NCBI GenBank assembly: GCA_947493175.1
Contig: CANLQD010000006.1
Span: 1-64,000 of the forward strand
DNA length: 64,000 nucleotides
Reading direction: 5' to 3'
Source of the DNA: an uncultured Flavobacteriaceae bacterium
GTDB taxonomy: Bacteria > Bacteroidota > Bacteroidia > Flavobacteriales > Flavobacteriaceae
Position numbers and translations under genes: made by a program. Shown piece after piece: positions 26,444 to 33,831 of the stretch. The first letter of the stretch is position 1; each line of letters opens with the position of its first letter. The notes under the pieces were generated by a model. The model did not search any database, had not been told where the DNA came from, and saw nothing but the letters and a program-made list of their open reading frames with translations.

Positions 26444-27499
26444 ATGAACATCTTATTTCTTTATACCGAAGTAGCTGGTTATTTTTTGGCCTCGGCCCAA
26501 ATGTTGTATTCAGAACATGATTATCAAATACACATAGTAACACGACCGAACCACCCTGAAGCTCCCTATGTTTTTCCGGAACAGGAGGGAACAACGTTTT
26601 ATCAGCGAAACGATATGTCTGCCGAAGACATTTATCATCTTTATGAACGTTTGAATCCAAAATTCGTGTATATCTCCGGTTGGGGAGACAAAACTTACAT
26701 GAACGTAGCCCGACGAATTCAAAAAAAAATACCCGTAATCTGTTCGTGCGATAATCAATGGAAAGGTAATTTTAGACAAATAGTAGGCGGGCTCGTAAGA
26801 AGAAGTTACCTTCATCGAAGATTTACCCATATTTTTATCGCAGGAACTTACCAGTACCCGTTAGCAGTGCATTTAGGGTTCAAAAAGAGACAGGTGCTTC
26901 TTGGAATGAACACTGCCGACCTTCCAATTTTTCATAAGGCATATCACGACTATTTACCAGTTAAGGCCAAAAACTATCCTCATAACTTTTTGTATGTCGG
27001 TAGGTTTGTAGAAATAAAGGGGTTGTCCGAATTGGTCGAGAGCTTTATGGAAATTTCTAACGAAGTCCCTAATGACTGGACACTTACTTTGGTTGGAACC
27101 GGACCGCTAAAGAAAAAACTACCGGCACATCCGCAAATTATTTATAAAGATTTTCTGCAGCAAGAAGAACTTCCCGAATTGGTGAAAGATTCAGGTTGTT
27201 TTGTACTCCCCAGTAGAGTAGAACCTTGGGGGGTAGTTCTTCACGAATTTGCAGCTGCGGGACTACCCTTGATTTCATCAAATGTCTGTGGTGCCGCCAC
27301 CGCTTTTGTAAGACCGGGTCACAATGGTTATTTATTGGAACCCAATTCAAAGACCTCAATAAAGAACACACTTCTCAATGTCATACAAAAAGAGGATAGT
27401 GAGCTTCTTTTAATGGGGGAACGTAGTTATTTGCTAAGTTTTCATATTACAAAGGAGAGTTGGGCGACTACCTTGTTATCTGCAGAAATACCTGAATAG
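26444..27499 (+). CDS. Glycosyltransferase family 4
   Basis: The C-terminal donor-binding domain is clear: FLYVGRFVEIKGLSELVESF at about residue 184, TLTLVGTGPLKKKL and the motif SRVEPWGVVLHEFAAAGLPL with the E-x7-E spacing. The N-terminal domain starts with MNILFLYTEVAGYF. This W-G-V-V variant is common in GT4 enzymes next to WbpL-like transferases. It lies 40 bp after the reductase gene and probably shares its transcript. The donor is unknown. Confidence 0.82.
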   Translation: MNILFLYTEVAGYFLASAQMLYSEHDYQIHIVTRPNHPEAPYVFPEQEGTTFYQRNDMSAEDIYHLYERLNPKFVYISGWGDKTYMNVARRIQKKIPVICSCDNQWKGNFRQIVGGLVRRSYLHRRFTHIFIAGTYQYPLAVHLGFKKRQVLLGMNTADLPIFHKAYHDYLPVKAKNYPHNFLYVGRFVEIKGLSELVESFMEISNEVPNDWTLTLVGTGPLKKKLPAHPQIIYKDFLQQEELPELVKDSGCFVLPSRVEPWGVVLHEFAAAGLPLISSNVCGAATAFVRPGHNGYLLEPNSKTSIKNTLLNVIQKEDSELLLMGERSYLLSFHITKESWATTLLSAEIPE

Positions 27500-27907
27500 G
27501 ATAAAGTGTTTCCGATGTGGGAGTATTGTTTCGCTTCTATTCATTGTAATCGAGGATATTTAAACCCATTTTGTAAGATAAGTCATAATCTCCTTGAAAT
27601 TTAGTCCAGATATGCCCCACTACATTCGGTCCAAGTTCAAAACGGATCTAAGACATGTTGGAATCTATACTAATAAACCTTTCGTAGCGTTAGTTTTAAA
27701 TAATTGAAAATAGCCAGAGAATGTATAAATAGATAGTTTTTTTAAATTAAAGTACGCTGTTCCCAACGGGTTTCTTACTTTTAATCCGTTTTTAGAACAA
27801 TTGAACAAACATTTTCCCCGCGCAAGAGTAAATTCCTTTATTTTGAAACTTATTTGTCACATTAAAAGGAATTCTAAAAACCAAGCAGATTCAAACTTCA
27901 AACCAAA
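27500..27907. other. Intergenic region before the carbamoyltransferase gene
   Basis: The 408 AT-rich bp contain no credible gene. No hairpin terminator of note and no full promoter consensus were found. Confidence 0.45.
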
Positions 27908-29623
27908 ATGATCATACTCGGACTTAATACCCACCACGCGGATTCTTCTGCGGCCATATTTATCGACGGAAAATTAGTTGCAGCCACTGAGGAAGAACGT
28001 TTTACCAGAGTAAAACATTGGGCTGGCTTTCCGGAACAGGCCATTCGATTTTGTCTTCAAGAGGCCAATGTTTCGCTTGAAGAGGTAGATCATATCACTA
28101 TTGGTCGTGACACCAAAGCAAAAATGAATCGAAAAATGCTGTACATTTTAAAAAATGTAGGTCATATTTCCTCCCTTCTCAAAGATAGATTATCGAATAG
28201 GAAGCATATTACCAATATTTCAGAATACTTTTCAAGGGCTTTTGATGTAACAGAAGAACTGGTCAATAAAAAACTGAGGAATGTAGAACATCATAGAGCA
28301 CATTTAGCATCAACCTATTACGCCTCTCCGTTCGATGAGTCGGCCATTATTTCCATTGATGGGTCTGGCGATTTTACAACAACCATGATCGCTCACGGAA
28401 AAGGAAATAAAATAACGGTTTTAGACTCCATCGATTTTCCCGTCTCCTTGGGTTTTATCTATACCGCCTTTACCCATTATCTCGGGTTTCCACATTACGG
28501 AGATGAATATAAGGTCATGGGGCTGGCTCCTTATGGGGAACCAAAATATGTAGATAAAATAATGAAAATTGTTAAGCTAAAAAACAATGGCCTATGGACT
28601 TGGGACAATTCTTATTTTAACGAAATTAAAGTTCTTTACGAAAAAAATCAACCGGTTGTCCCTTCTTATTTTTCCAAAAAATTCGAAAAGGAATTTGGAA
28701 CACCCCGCAAGAAAAACGAAGATTTGACCCAGTACCATAAAGATTTAGCAAAATCAGTACAGGTATTCACCGAGCGGGTTATTTTTCATATGCTCGATTA
28801 TTTACAAAAGAGAACGGGAAGTAAAAATATTTGTATTGCTGGTGGAGTGGCCCAAAACTCGGTGGCAAACGGAAAAATAATCGCTAATACCCCTTTTGAA
28901 AATCTTTACATTCCTTCTGCAGGTCATGATGCCGGAATTTCTATGGGTTCGGCATTGTTCCATTACCACCAAAACCTAAACATGCCAAGAACGGACTCTA
29001 TAAGAACCGCAAGTACGGGCTCTTCCTTTTCCAATGAAGAAATCGAAACATTTTTGAAGGAAAACAGTATTCCCTATAAAAAAATGGAAGATGAAATCCT
29101 TTTCGATTACATCACTGATAAATTGATCGCGCCAAGCGTTATAGGTTGGTTTCAAGGAAAAGCGGAATTTGGACCTAGGGCTCTTGGGAACCGCTCTATC
29201 ATAGCAGACCCAAGAAACGACAAGGCCAAGGAACTCTTAAATTTAAAAATTAAAAGGAGGGAGAGCTTTAGACCTTTTGCACCTTCTATTTTGAAGGAGT
29301 ACGTAGATGAGTATTTTGTGTACAATGACGAGGTCCCTTTTATGGAAAAAGTTTTTCCGATTCGAAAAGAAAAACATGCCGACATTCCTGCTGTTACCCA
29401 TGTAGATGGTACCGGAAGATTACAAAGTGTGGATAAAGAAGTATCACCACGTTATTATGGGCTAATTGATGCATTTAGGGCTAAAACAAACGTACCAATT
29501 TTGTTGAATACCTCGTTTAACGAAAATGAGCCTATTGTGAACAGTCCACAAGAGGCTTATGCGTGTTTTGACAGAACCCAAATGGATGTACTTGTTTTAG
29601 AAAACTATGTCATTGAACGCTAA
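27908..29623 (+). CDS. NodU/CmcH-family carbamoyltransferase
   Basis: These enzymes transfer a carbamoyl group from carbamoyl phosphate, through carbamoyl-adenylate, to a hydroxyl of a sugar or antibiotic. The 571 residues have the two-domain layout of the family. The N-terminal YrdC/ASKHA-like part shows GLNTHHADSSAAIFIDG, ATEEERFTRVKHW, EHHRAHLASTYYASPF (metal-binding histidines) and ISIDGSGDFTTT. IAGGVAQNSVANGKI follows. The C-terminal domain has GWFQGKAEFGPRALGNRSI and LNTSFNENEPIV. In a glycan locus it most likely carbamoylates a sugar of the repeat unit. Confidence 0.88.
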   Translation: MIILGLNTHHADSSAAIFIDGKLVAATEEERFTRVKHWAGFPEQAIRFCLQEANVSLEEVDHITIGRDTKAKMNRKMLYILKNVGHISSLLKDRLSNRKHITNISEYFSRAFDVTEELVNKKLRNVEHHRAHLASTYYASPFDESAIISIDGSGDFTTTMIAHGKGNKITVLDSIDFPVSLGFIYTAFTHYLGFPHYGDEYKVMGLAPYGEPKYVDKIMKIVKLKNNGLWTWDNSYFNEIKVLYEKNQPVVPSYFSKKFEKEFGTPRKKNEDLTQYHKDLAKSVQVFTERVIFHMLDYLQKRTGSKNICIAGGVAQNSVANGKIIANTPFENLYIPSAGHDAGISMGSALFHYHQNLNMPRTDSIRTASTGSSFSNEEIETFLKENSIPYKKMEDEILFDYITDKLIAPSVIGWFQGKAEFGPRALGNRSIIADPRNDKAKELLNLKIKRRESFRPFAPSILKEYVDEYFVYNDEVPFMEKVFPIRKEKHADIPAVTHVDGTGRLQSVDKEVSPRYYGLIDAFRAKTNVPILLNTSFNENEPIVNSPQEAYACFDRTQMDVLVLENYVIER

Positions 29624-29743
29624 CCCGTATACCATTGGTAATTGATATAAGAATTAAGACAGCTGTTCGACACTAAAATAATATCCCTTTGTATCTTAGC
29701 CAATGGATAAAATACAAAGAACAGGCACACTTTAGCTATTTAT

Positions 29744-30715
29744 ATGAATTTATTGCCGCAAATGGCACCATATGCGATTCTGGTAGTGGTCTTGGTGTTT
29801 CTAGCATTTCTTTATCTTCAGTTGGCAACTAAGTTCAACATCATAGATAAACCAAACGAACGGAGCTCCCATACCATACCGACTATTCGAGGGGGAGGAA
29901 TTCTTTTCTTCTTCTCTATGATAATCTACTTTGTGGTACACGATTTTCAGTATCCATTCTTTATAATAGGACTTTCACTTATAGCCCTTATCAGTTTTAT
30001 AGATGATCTGGTAACTCTCGGGGCAAAGTTTCGGTTGGTATTTCAATTTGTTGCTCTTTCACTATTGCTCTTTCAAGCAGAGCTCTTTTATCCGCCTTAT
30101 CTTATTTTCTCCTTGCTTCTAATAGTAAGTATTGGTTTTATCAATATTTATAATTTTATGGATGGCATCAATGGTATCACCGGGTTATGCAGCCTTGCGG
30201 CATTAGTAGGTTTTCTATTTCTCAATAGCCGTGTCAGCGTGGTACCTAACAATTTTATAATGTACCCAATCTTGGCCATACTTGTGTTTGGATATTTCAA
30301 TTTCCGAAAAAAAGCACGATTCTTTGCGGGGGATGTTGGCAGTATTTCCATTGCTCTAGTGATTGCTTTTTTAGTGGTGTCGTTCGTAAAGAAGATGCAA
30401 TCACCCTTACCTTTGCTATTCGTAGCCGCTTATATAGTAGATGGCGGATTAACCATACTCAGAAGGCTATTCAACAAAGAAAACATCCTAGAGCCACATC
30501 GTTCTCACTTATACCAAAGACTGGTACAAAAAACTCATTTATCCCATTTACAAGTTTCTTGTATGTTCGCTCTAGTACAACTGTTCATGTTAGGTCCTGT
30601 AATGTTGGTCCACGATAAGGCCCTCTTAGTACAGGTGATAACCATGTTGGCAATATATGTACTCTTAGGGATCGTTTATATAGCAATTTACCGAAAGGTA
30701 AATCAAAGGCCATAA
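29744..30715 (+). CDS. WecA/WbpL-like undecaprenyl-phosphate sugar-1-phosphate transferase
   Basis: This polytopic membrane enzyme of the MraY/WecA family (about 10-11 segments in 323 residues) starts glycan assembly by moving a HexNAc-1-phosphate from UDP to undecaprenyl phosphate. Motifs are DKPNERSSHTIPTIRGGG on the first cytoplasmic loop, SFIDDLVTLGAKFRL (D-D-x-x magnesium region), INIYNFMDGINGI and the late histidine loop EPHRSHLYQRL. The short form matches WbpL-like proteins that prefer 6-deoxy-HexNAc donors such as FucNAc or QuiNAc, which fits the WbpV-like gene at 25489. It is the last gene of the locus and converges with the OmpA-like gene. Confidence 0.87.
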   Translation: MNLLPQMAPYAILVVVLVFLAFLYLQLATKFNIIDKPNERSSHTIPTIRGGGILFFFSMIIYFVVHDFQYPFFIIGLSLIALISFIDDLVTLGAKFRLVFQFVALSLLLFQAELFYPPYLIFSLLLIVSIGFINIYNFMDGINGITGLCSLAALVGFLFLNSRVSVVPNNFIMYPILAILVFGYFNFRKKARFFAGDVGSISIALVIAFLVVSFVKKMQSPLPLLFVAAYIVDGGLTILRRLFNKENILEPHRSHLYQRLVQKTHLSHLQVSCMFALVQLFMLGPVMLVHDKALLVQVITMLAIYVLLGIVYIAIYRKVNQRP

Positions 30716-30794
30716 AAAACAAAGTGGTCAATAACTATATCGATAGAAGGCCCAAATAATATCTACCTTTATCATATATGGTGGACTTTGACTT

Positions 30795-31973
30795 TTAATA
30801 TTTCATGAGAATGAACTCTGATCGCCTGTTTACTTGGTGTTTTTCTTCAGGGCAGTAGGTGTTGTCATCGCACTCATTCAGTAAGTCTGCTTCTCCATGA
30901 CCTTCTGAACTTAAACGATTTACTGCAATTCCCTTTTCAACTAAATAGTCAATAGTACGTTTCACGCGACGGTCTGAAAGCCACTGATTGTAATCCGAAC
31001 TTCCTCTTGAATCTGTATGTGATGCGACTTTAAGTTCTACCGCAGGAGATGCTTTCAATATCATTGTCAAAGCATCGAGCACTTCCTTTGATTTCTTGTT
31101 CAAATAGGAGGAGTTTAAATCAAAATAAACATAACCCAAATCTTTGATTGCATTTTCCAACTGGTTCTTGCGCTCTTTGTCCGCATCCATTTTCGCTTTT
31201 TCTGCAGCTGCCAAACGCGACCGTTCTTTCTCTTTTCTCAACTGTTCGGCCAGAGCTGCAGCTTCCTTGGCGTTCTCAACGGCAGTTATGGAATCTAGTA
31301 CCCGCTGCTTTTCCTCCTCTAGAGCCTGTATCATAGCCAATTTTTCGGTTCCTTTTTTAGAAAGCCCTTTTTCGATGCCGAATTGATATACCACACCAGC
31401 GGCATGTTGAATATGATTCGAAGCTTCACTATCACCAATCGCCCATTTACCGGAAGTGTTTAAATCTACCCCCCAATGATCGGAAAACCATACTCGAAAA
31501 CCAAATATCGCATTGTATGTACCTCGCCCGACCCCGTTCGCATCTGTATATCCAAGACCAGCACCAACGTAAGGGTCGAACCATTTAGTTTCTCCGATTA
31601 ATTTATTCAAATCATACGAGATACGAGAGTCAAAACCAATATAGTCGGTCTCTTGTGTGTTAGGAAAACCATCAATTATTTTCCCCTCTCGGTATTTATT
31701 ATAGCTTCCAATCGCCTCCAGGCCTATACCACTCTTAAAGTAACGACCTATACTAATCCTGGAAGGATACGGTACAGCGTTCCATTGACTAGCGACATCG
31801 AAAAACTCGTCAAATACGTCTCCCGAATCGTCTACAATGTTATAACCAAGGCCAAACATCCAAGAGCTTTGAACAATGCTATCTTTTGAAGTAAGTTGTA
31901 ATTCCTCTTGTGCGGTAGCATAGTTGAGGACAAAACAAGCCAAAACGGCCATGCAGGAGGTTAAAGTTTTCAT
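30795..31973 (-). CDS. OmpA-family outer membrane protein
   Basis: A signal peptide ends at about residue 21 (YATAQ). Residues about 35-195 form a small beta-barrel-like domain rich in aromatic alternating strands. A charged, probably coiled-coil linker follows (about 205-275, many A/E/K/R). The C-terminal OmpA peptidoglycan-binding domain starts at YVYFDLNSSYLNKKSKEVL and includes ASHTDSRGSSDYNQWLSDRR and VNRRSEFIL. Predicted to link the outer membrane to peptidoglycan. A near-consensus promoter lies just upstream (32002-32033), suggesting strong constitutive expression. Confidence 0.9.
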   Translation of the reverse strand: MKTLTSCMAVLACFVLNYATAQEELQLTSKDSIVQSSWMFGLGYNIVDDSGDVFDEFFDVASQWNAVPYPSRISIGRYFKSGIGLEAIGSYNKYREGKIIDGFPNTQETDYIGFDSRISYDLNKLIGETKWFDPYVGAGLGYTDANGVGRGTYNAIFGFRVWFSDHWGVDLNTSGKWAIGDSEASNHIQHAAGVVYQFGIEKGLSKKGTEKLAMIQALEEEKQRVLDSITAVENAKEAAALAEQLRKEKERSRLAAAEKAKMDADKERKNQLENAIKDLGYVYFDLNSSYLNKKSKEVLDALTMILKASPAVELKVASHTDSRGSSDYNQWLSDRRVKRTIDYLVEKGIAVNRLSSEGHGEADLLNECDDNTYCPEEKHQVNRRSEFILMKY

Positions 31974-32001
31974 CGGTGCAAAATTTGGGATTTTGTACCC
32001 A

Positions 32002-32033
32002 CAAAAGTAAACATGCCCTAGACCAGTACCAAA
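32002..32033 (-). promoter_or_regulatory. Near-consensus Bacteroidota promoter for the OmpA-like gene
   Basis: Read on the minus strand, TTTG (32033-32030) is followed after 20 bp by TACTTTTG (32009-32002), an exact TAnnTTTG match. Transcription would start near 31995, giving a leader of about 22 nt before the ATG at 31973. Confidence 0.6.
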
Positions 32034-32112
32034 ATACCTCCCTCAAACGCTCTAATATTCGATGGGTGGCTATTTTTTAAGGTTTATTCTTTGATCAAAA
32101 GTAGTTGGTTGA

Positions 32113-32598
32113 CTACTCTAACTCCTTAAAAGTGATTTCTTTTTTCGTCAAGGGCATCTTATAAACGCTAAAAGGACTCACAACGGCCGGCGAGGAACCT
32201 TTGTCTTTTTGAAATACTTCTTCCTTTCCTAGCACAATTGTCTCTTCGGTTTCCGCTATCATGGAGAGGGTTGCTACCGCCCCACCCTGCTGCTTTCCGG
32301 AACAGTAAACAAGAATAAAATCTTTTGTAAAGTCGACCTCTGGTACCGGAATTCCCGGTTTGCGCGTTCGGTTTATCTTAGCGAAAAAAGCACGTAGCGA
32401 TTTTTCATTTTTAATGACCAAGGTTTCCTCGGTATCCGTCGTGGCATAATTATCCTGTACGACCAAAGTAAGTGGATTTGCAACCTCGTTTGTTTGGTTC
32501 ATCATAGATTTTTTCTGACCGTTACACGAAACCAATACAGCGAACAAGCCTGAAAAAAATAGGAATATACTAACTATATGCTTTGTTGAGCCTTCCAT
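32113..32598 (-). CDS. Small lipoprotein with PrcB-like domain
   Basis: From the ATG at 32598, the first 24 residues form a lipoprotein signal peptide ending in VLVSC, with the lipidated cysteine at about residue 25. The mature part of about 136 residues has IVIKNE-like, SLRAFFAKINRTRKPGIPVP, DFTKDFILVYCSGKQQGG and a late strand region ending PFSVYKMPLTKKEITFKEL. This layout resembles the PrcB C-terminal domain (protease complex subunit). A longer start at 32640 would destroy the signal peptide. It overlaps the 3' end of bshA by 29 bp, so it is likely translated from the bshA transcript. Confidence 0.6.
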   Translation of the reverse strand: MEGSTKHIVSIFLFFSGLFAVLVSCNGQKKSMMNQTNEVANPLTLVVQDNYATTDTEETLVIKNEKSLRAFFAKINRTRKPGIPVPEVDFTKDFILVYCSGKQQGGAVATLSMIAETEETIVLGKEEVFQKDKGSSPAVVSPFSVYKMPLTKKEITFKELE

Positions 32599-33715
32599 TA
32601 TATGCCTTTTTATAGATAGCCTCATATAGAGGTAACACATTTAATATATCGAATTTTAATGCTTCTTTTTGGGCATTCTCTTTGAAAGTTTCCAGCACCT
32701 GTTCATCTTTCAAGATATGAATAGCGTTTTTTGCCATCTCGGAGACATCCCCGATATCACTTAAGTATCCGGTGACACCATGTTTATTTACCTCTGGTAT
32801 GCCCCCCGCATTACTTGAAATTACCGGTACTTTGTTAATCATGGCCTCTAAAGCTGCCAGTCCGAAGCTCTCCGACTCCGAAGGAAGCAGGAAAAGATCT
32901 GAAAAACACAGAATACGATCGATTTCGTTGCTATTCCCCAAGAATATTACACGCTCTCCGATTCCCAATTCCTCGCATAGCCGCTCTGCTTTTTCTTTTT
33001 CGGGTCCTTCGCCCACCATGATCATCTTTGCGGGCAGCTCTTGTTGTACCTTGTTGAAAATATGAATAATATCGGGTATGCGTTTTACCTTCCTAAAATT
33101 GCTGATATGGGTAATAATTTTTTCATCCTCATTGGCCATCAAGGAACGTTGGCAATCGGTAAAGGAAGTGCTATATTTTTTCTTGTCAATAAAATTCGGA
33201 ACTACTTCAATGTCTTTCTTAATATCAAAAAACTCCAAAGTACGTTGCTTCAAGTTTTCGGAAACCGAGGTTACCACATCAGATTGATTAATACTAAAAG
33301 TCACCGCTGGTTTATAAAAAGGGTGCTTGCCCACCAATGTAATATCGGTACCGTGCAAAGTAGTGATCATCGGGATATAGATTTGTTCCTCCTCCAACAT
33401 TTTTTTGGCCATATAACCTGCGTAAGCGTGAGGAATGGCATAGTGCACGTGTAATAGCTCAATTCCGAATAATTTGATGGTATCTACCAATTTACTGGAA
33501 AGGGCCAACTCATAAGGCTGATAATGGAACAACGGGTACTCTGGTACGTGTACTTCGTGAAAGTGGATATTATTACTCAGAAGCTCTAGCCGTACGGGTT
33601 GTCGATAGGTTACAAAATGTACTTCATGTCCCCTATTGGCCAAGGCTATTCCCAATTCTGTGGCCACCACCCCACTACCACCAAAGGTAGGATAACATAC
33701 AATCGCTATTTTCAT
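32570..33715 (-). CDS. bshA: N-acetyl-alpha-D-glucosaminyl L-malate synthase
   Basis: This GT4 enzyme joins GlcNAc from UDP-GlcNAc to L-malate, the first step of bacillithiol synthesis. The N terminus IAIVCYPTFGGSGVVATELG and the following GHEVHFVTYRQPVRL are hallmark BshA sequences. HVHYAIPHAYAGYMAK, TTLHGTDITLVGKHPFY and the donor motif LFLLPSESESFGLAALEAM complete the family pattern. The 381 residues match the usual length. Its place next to core genes rather than in the glycan locus supports bacillithiol rather than polysaccharide synthesis. Confidence 0.93.
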   Translation of the reverse strand: MKIAIVCYPTFGGSGVVATELGIALANRGHEVHFVTYRQPVRLELLSNNIHFHEVHVPEYPLFHYQPYELALSSKLVDTIKLFGIELLHVHYAIPHAYAGYMAKKMLEEEQIYIPMITTLHGTDITLVGKHPFYKPAVTFSINQSDVVTSVSENLKQRTLEFFDIKKDIEVVPNFIDKKKYSTSFTDCQRSLMANEDEKIITHISNFRKVKRIPDIIHIFNKVQQELPAKMIMVGEGPEKEKAERLCEELGIGERVIFLGNSNEIDRILCFSDLFLLPSESESFGLAALEAMINKVPVISSNAGGIPEVNKHGVTGYLSDIGDVSEMAKNAIHILKDEQVLETFKENAQKEALKFDILNVLPLYEAIYKKAYNGRLNKAYS

Positions 33716-33719
33716 TGTT

Positions 33720-33727
33720 CAAATGTA
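33720..33727 (-). promoter_or_regulatory. Candidate -7 element immediately before bshA
   Basis: On the minus strand TACATTTG, an exact TAnnTTTG match, ends 4 bp before the bshA ATG. If used, transcription would start at or within the start codon, giving a leaderless mRNA. No good -33 element is seen, so chance is possible. Confidence 0.3.
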
Positions 33728-33831
33728 GTGAAAACCATAAAGTAAGTCGAGCGCCTTACCATAATATTACAGGTTCGAAAGTTACTTATGAAGAGGAAAA
33801 GGAAAAGCATCTTGGGCAAGGTCTTCCGATA

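Noticed and set aside
32598..32640. Upstream start of the PrcB-like lipoprotein at 32640
   Set aside because: It would place 14 charged residues before the lipoprotein signal peptide; the ATG at 32598 gives a proper signal.
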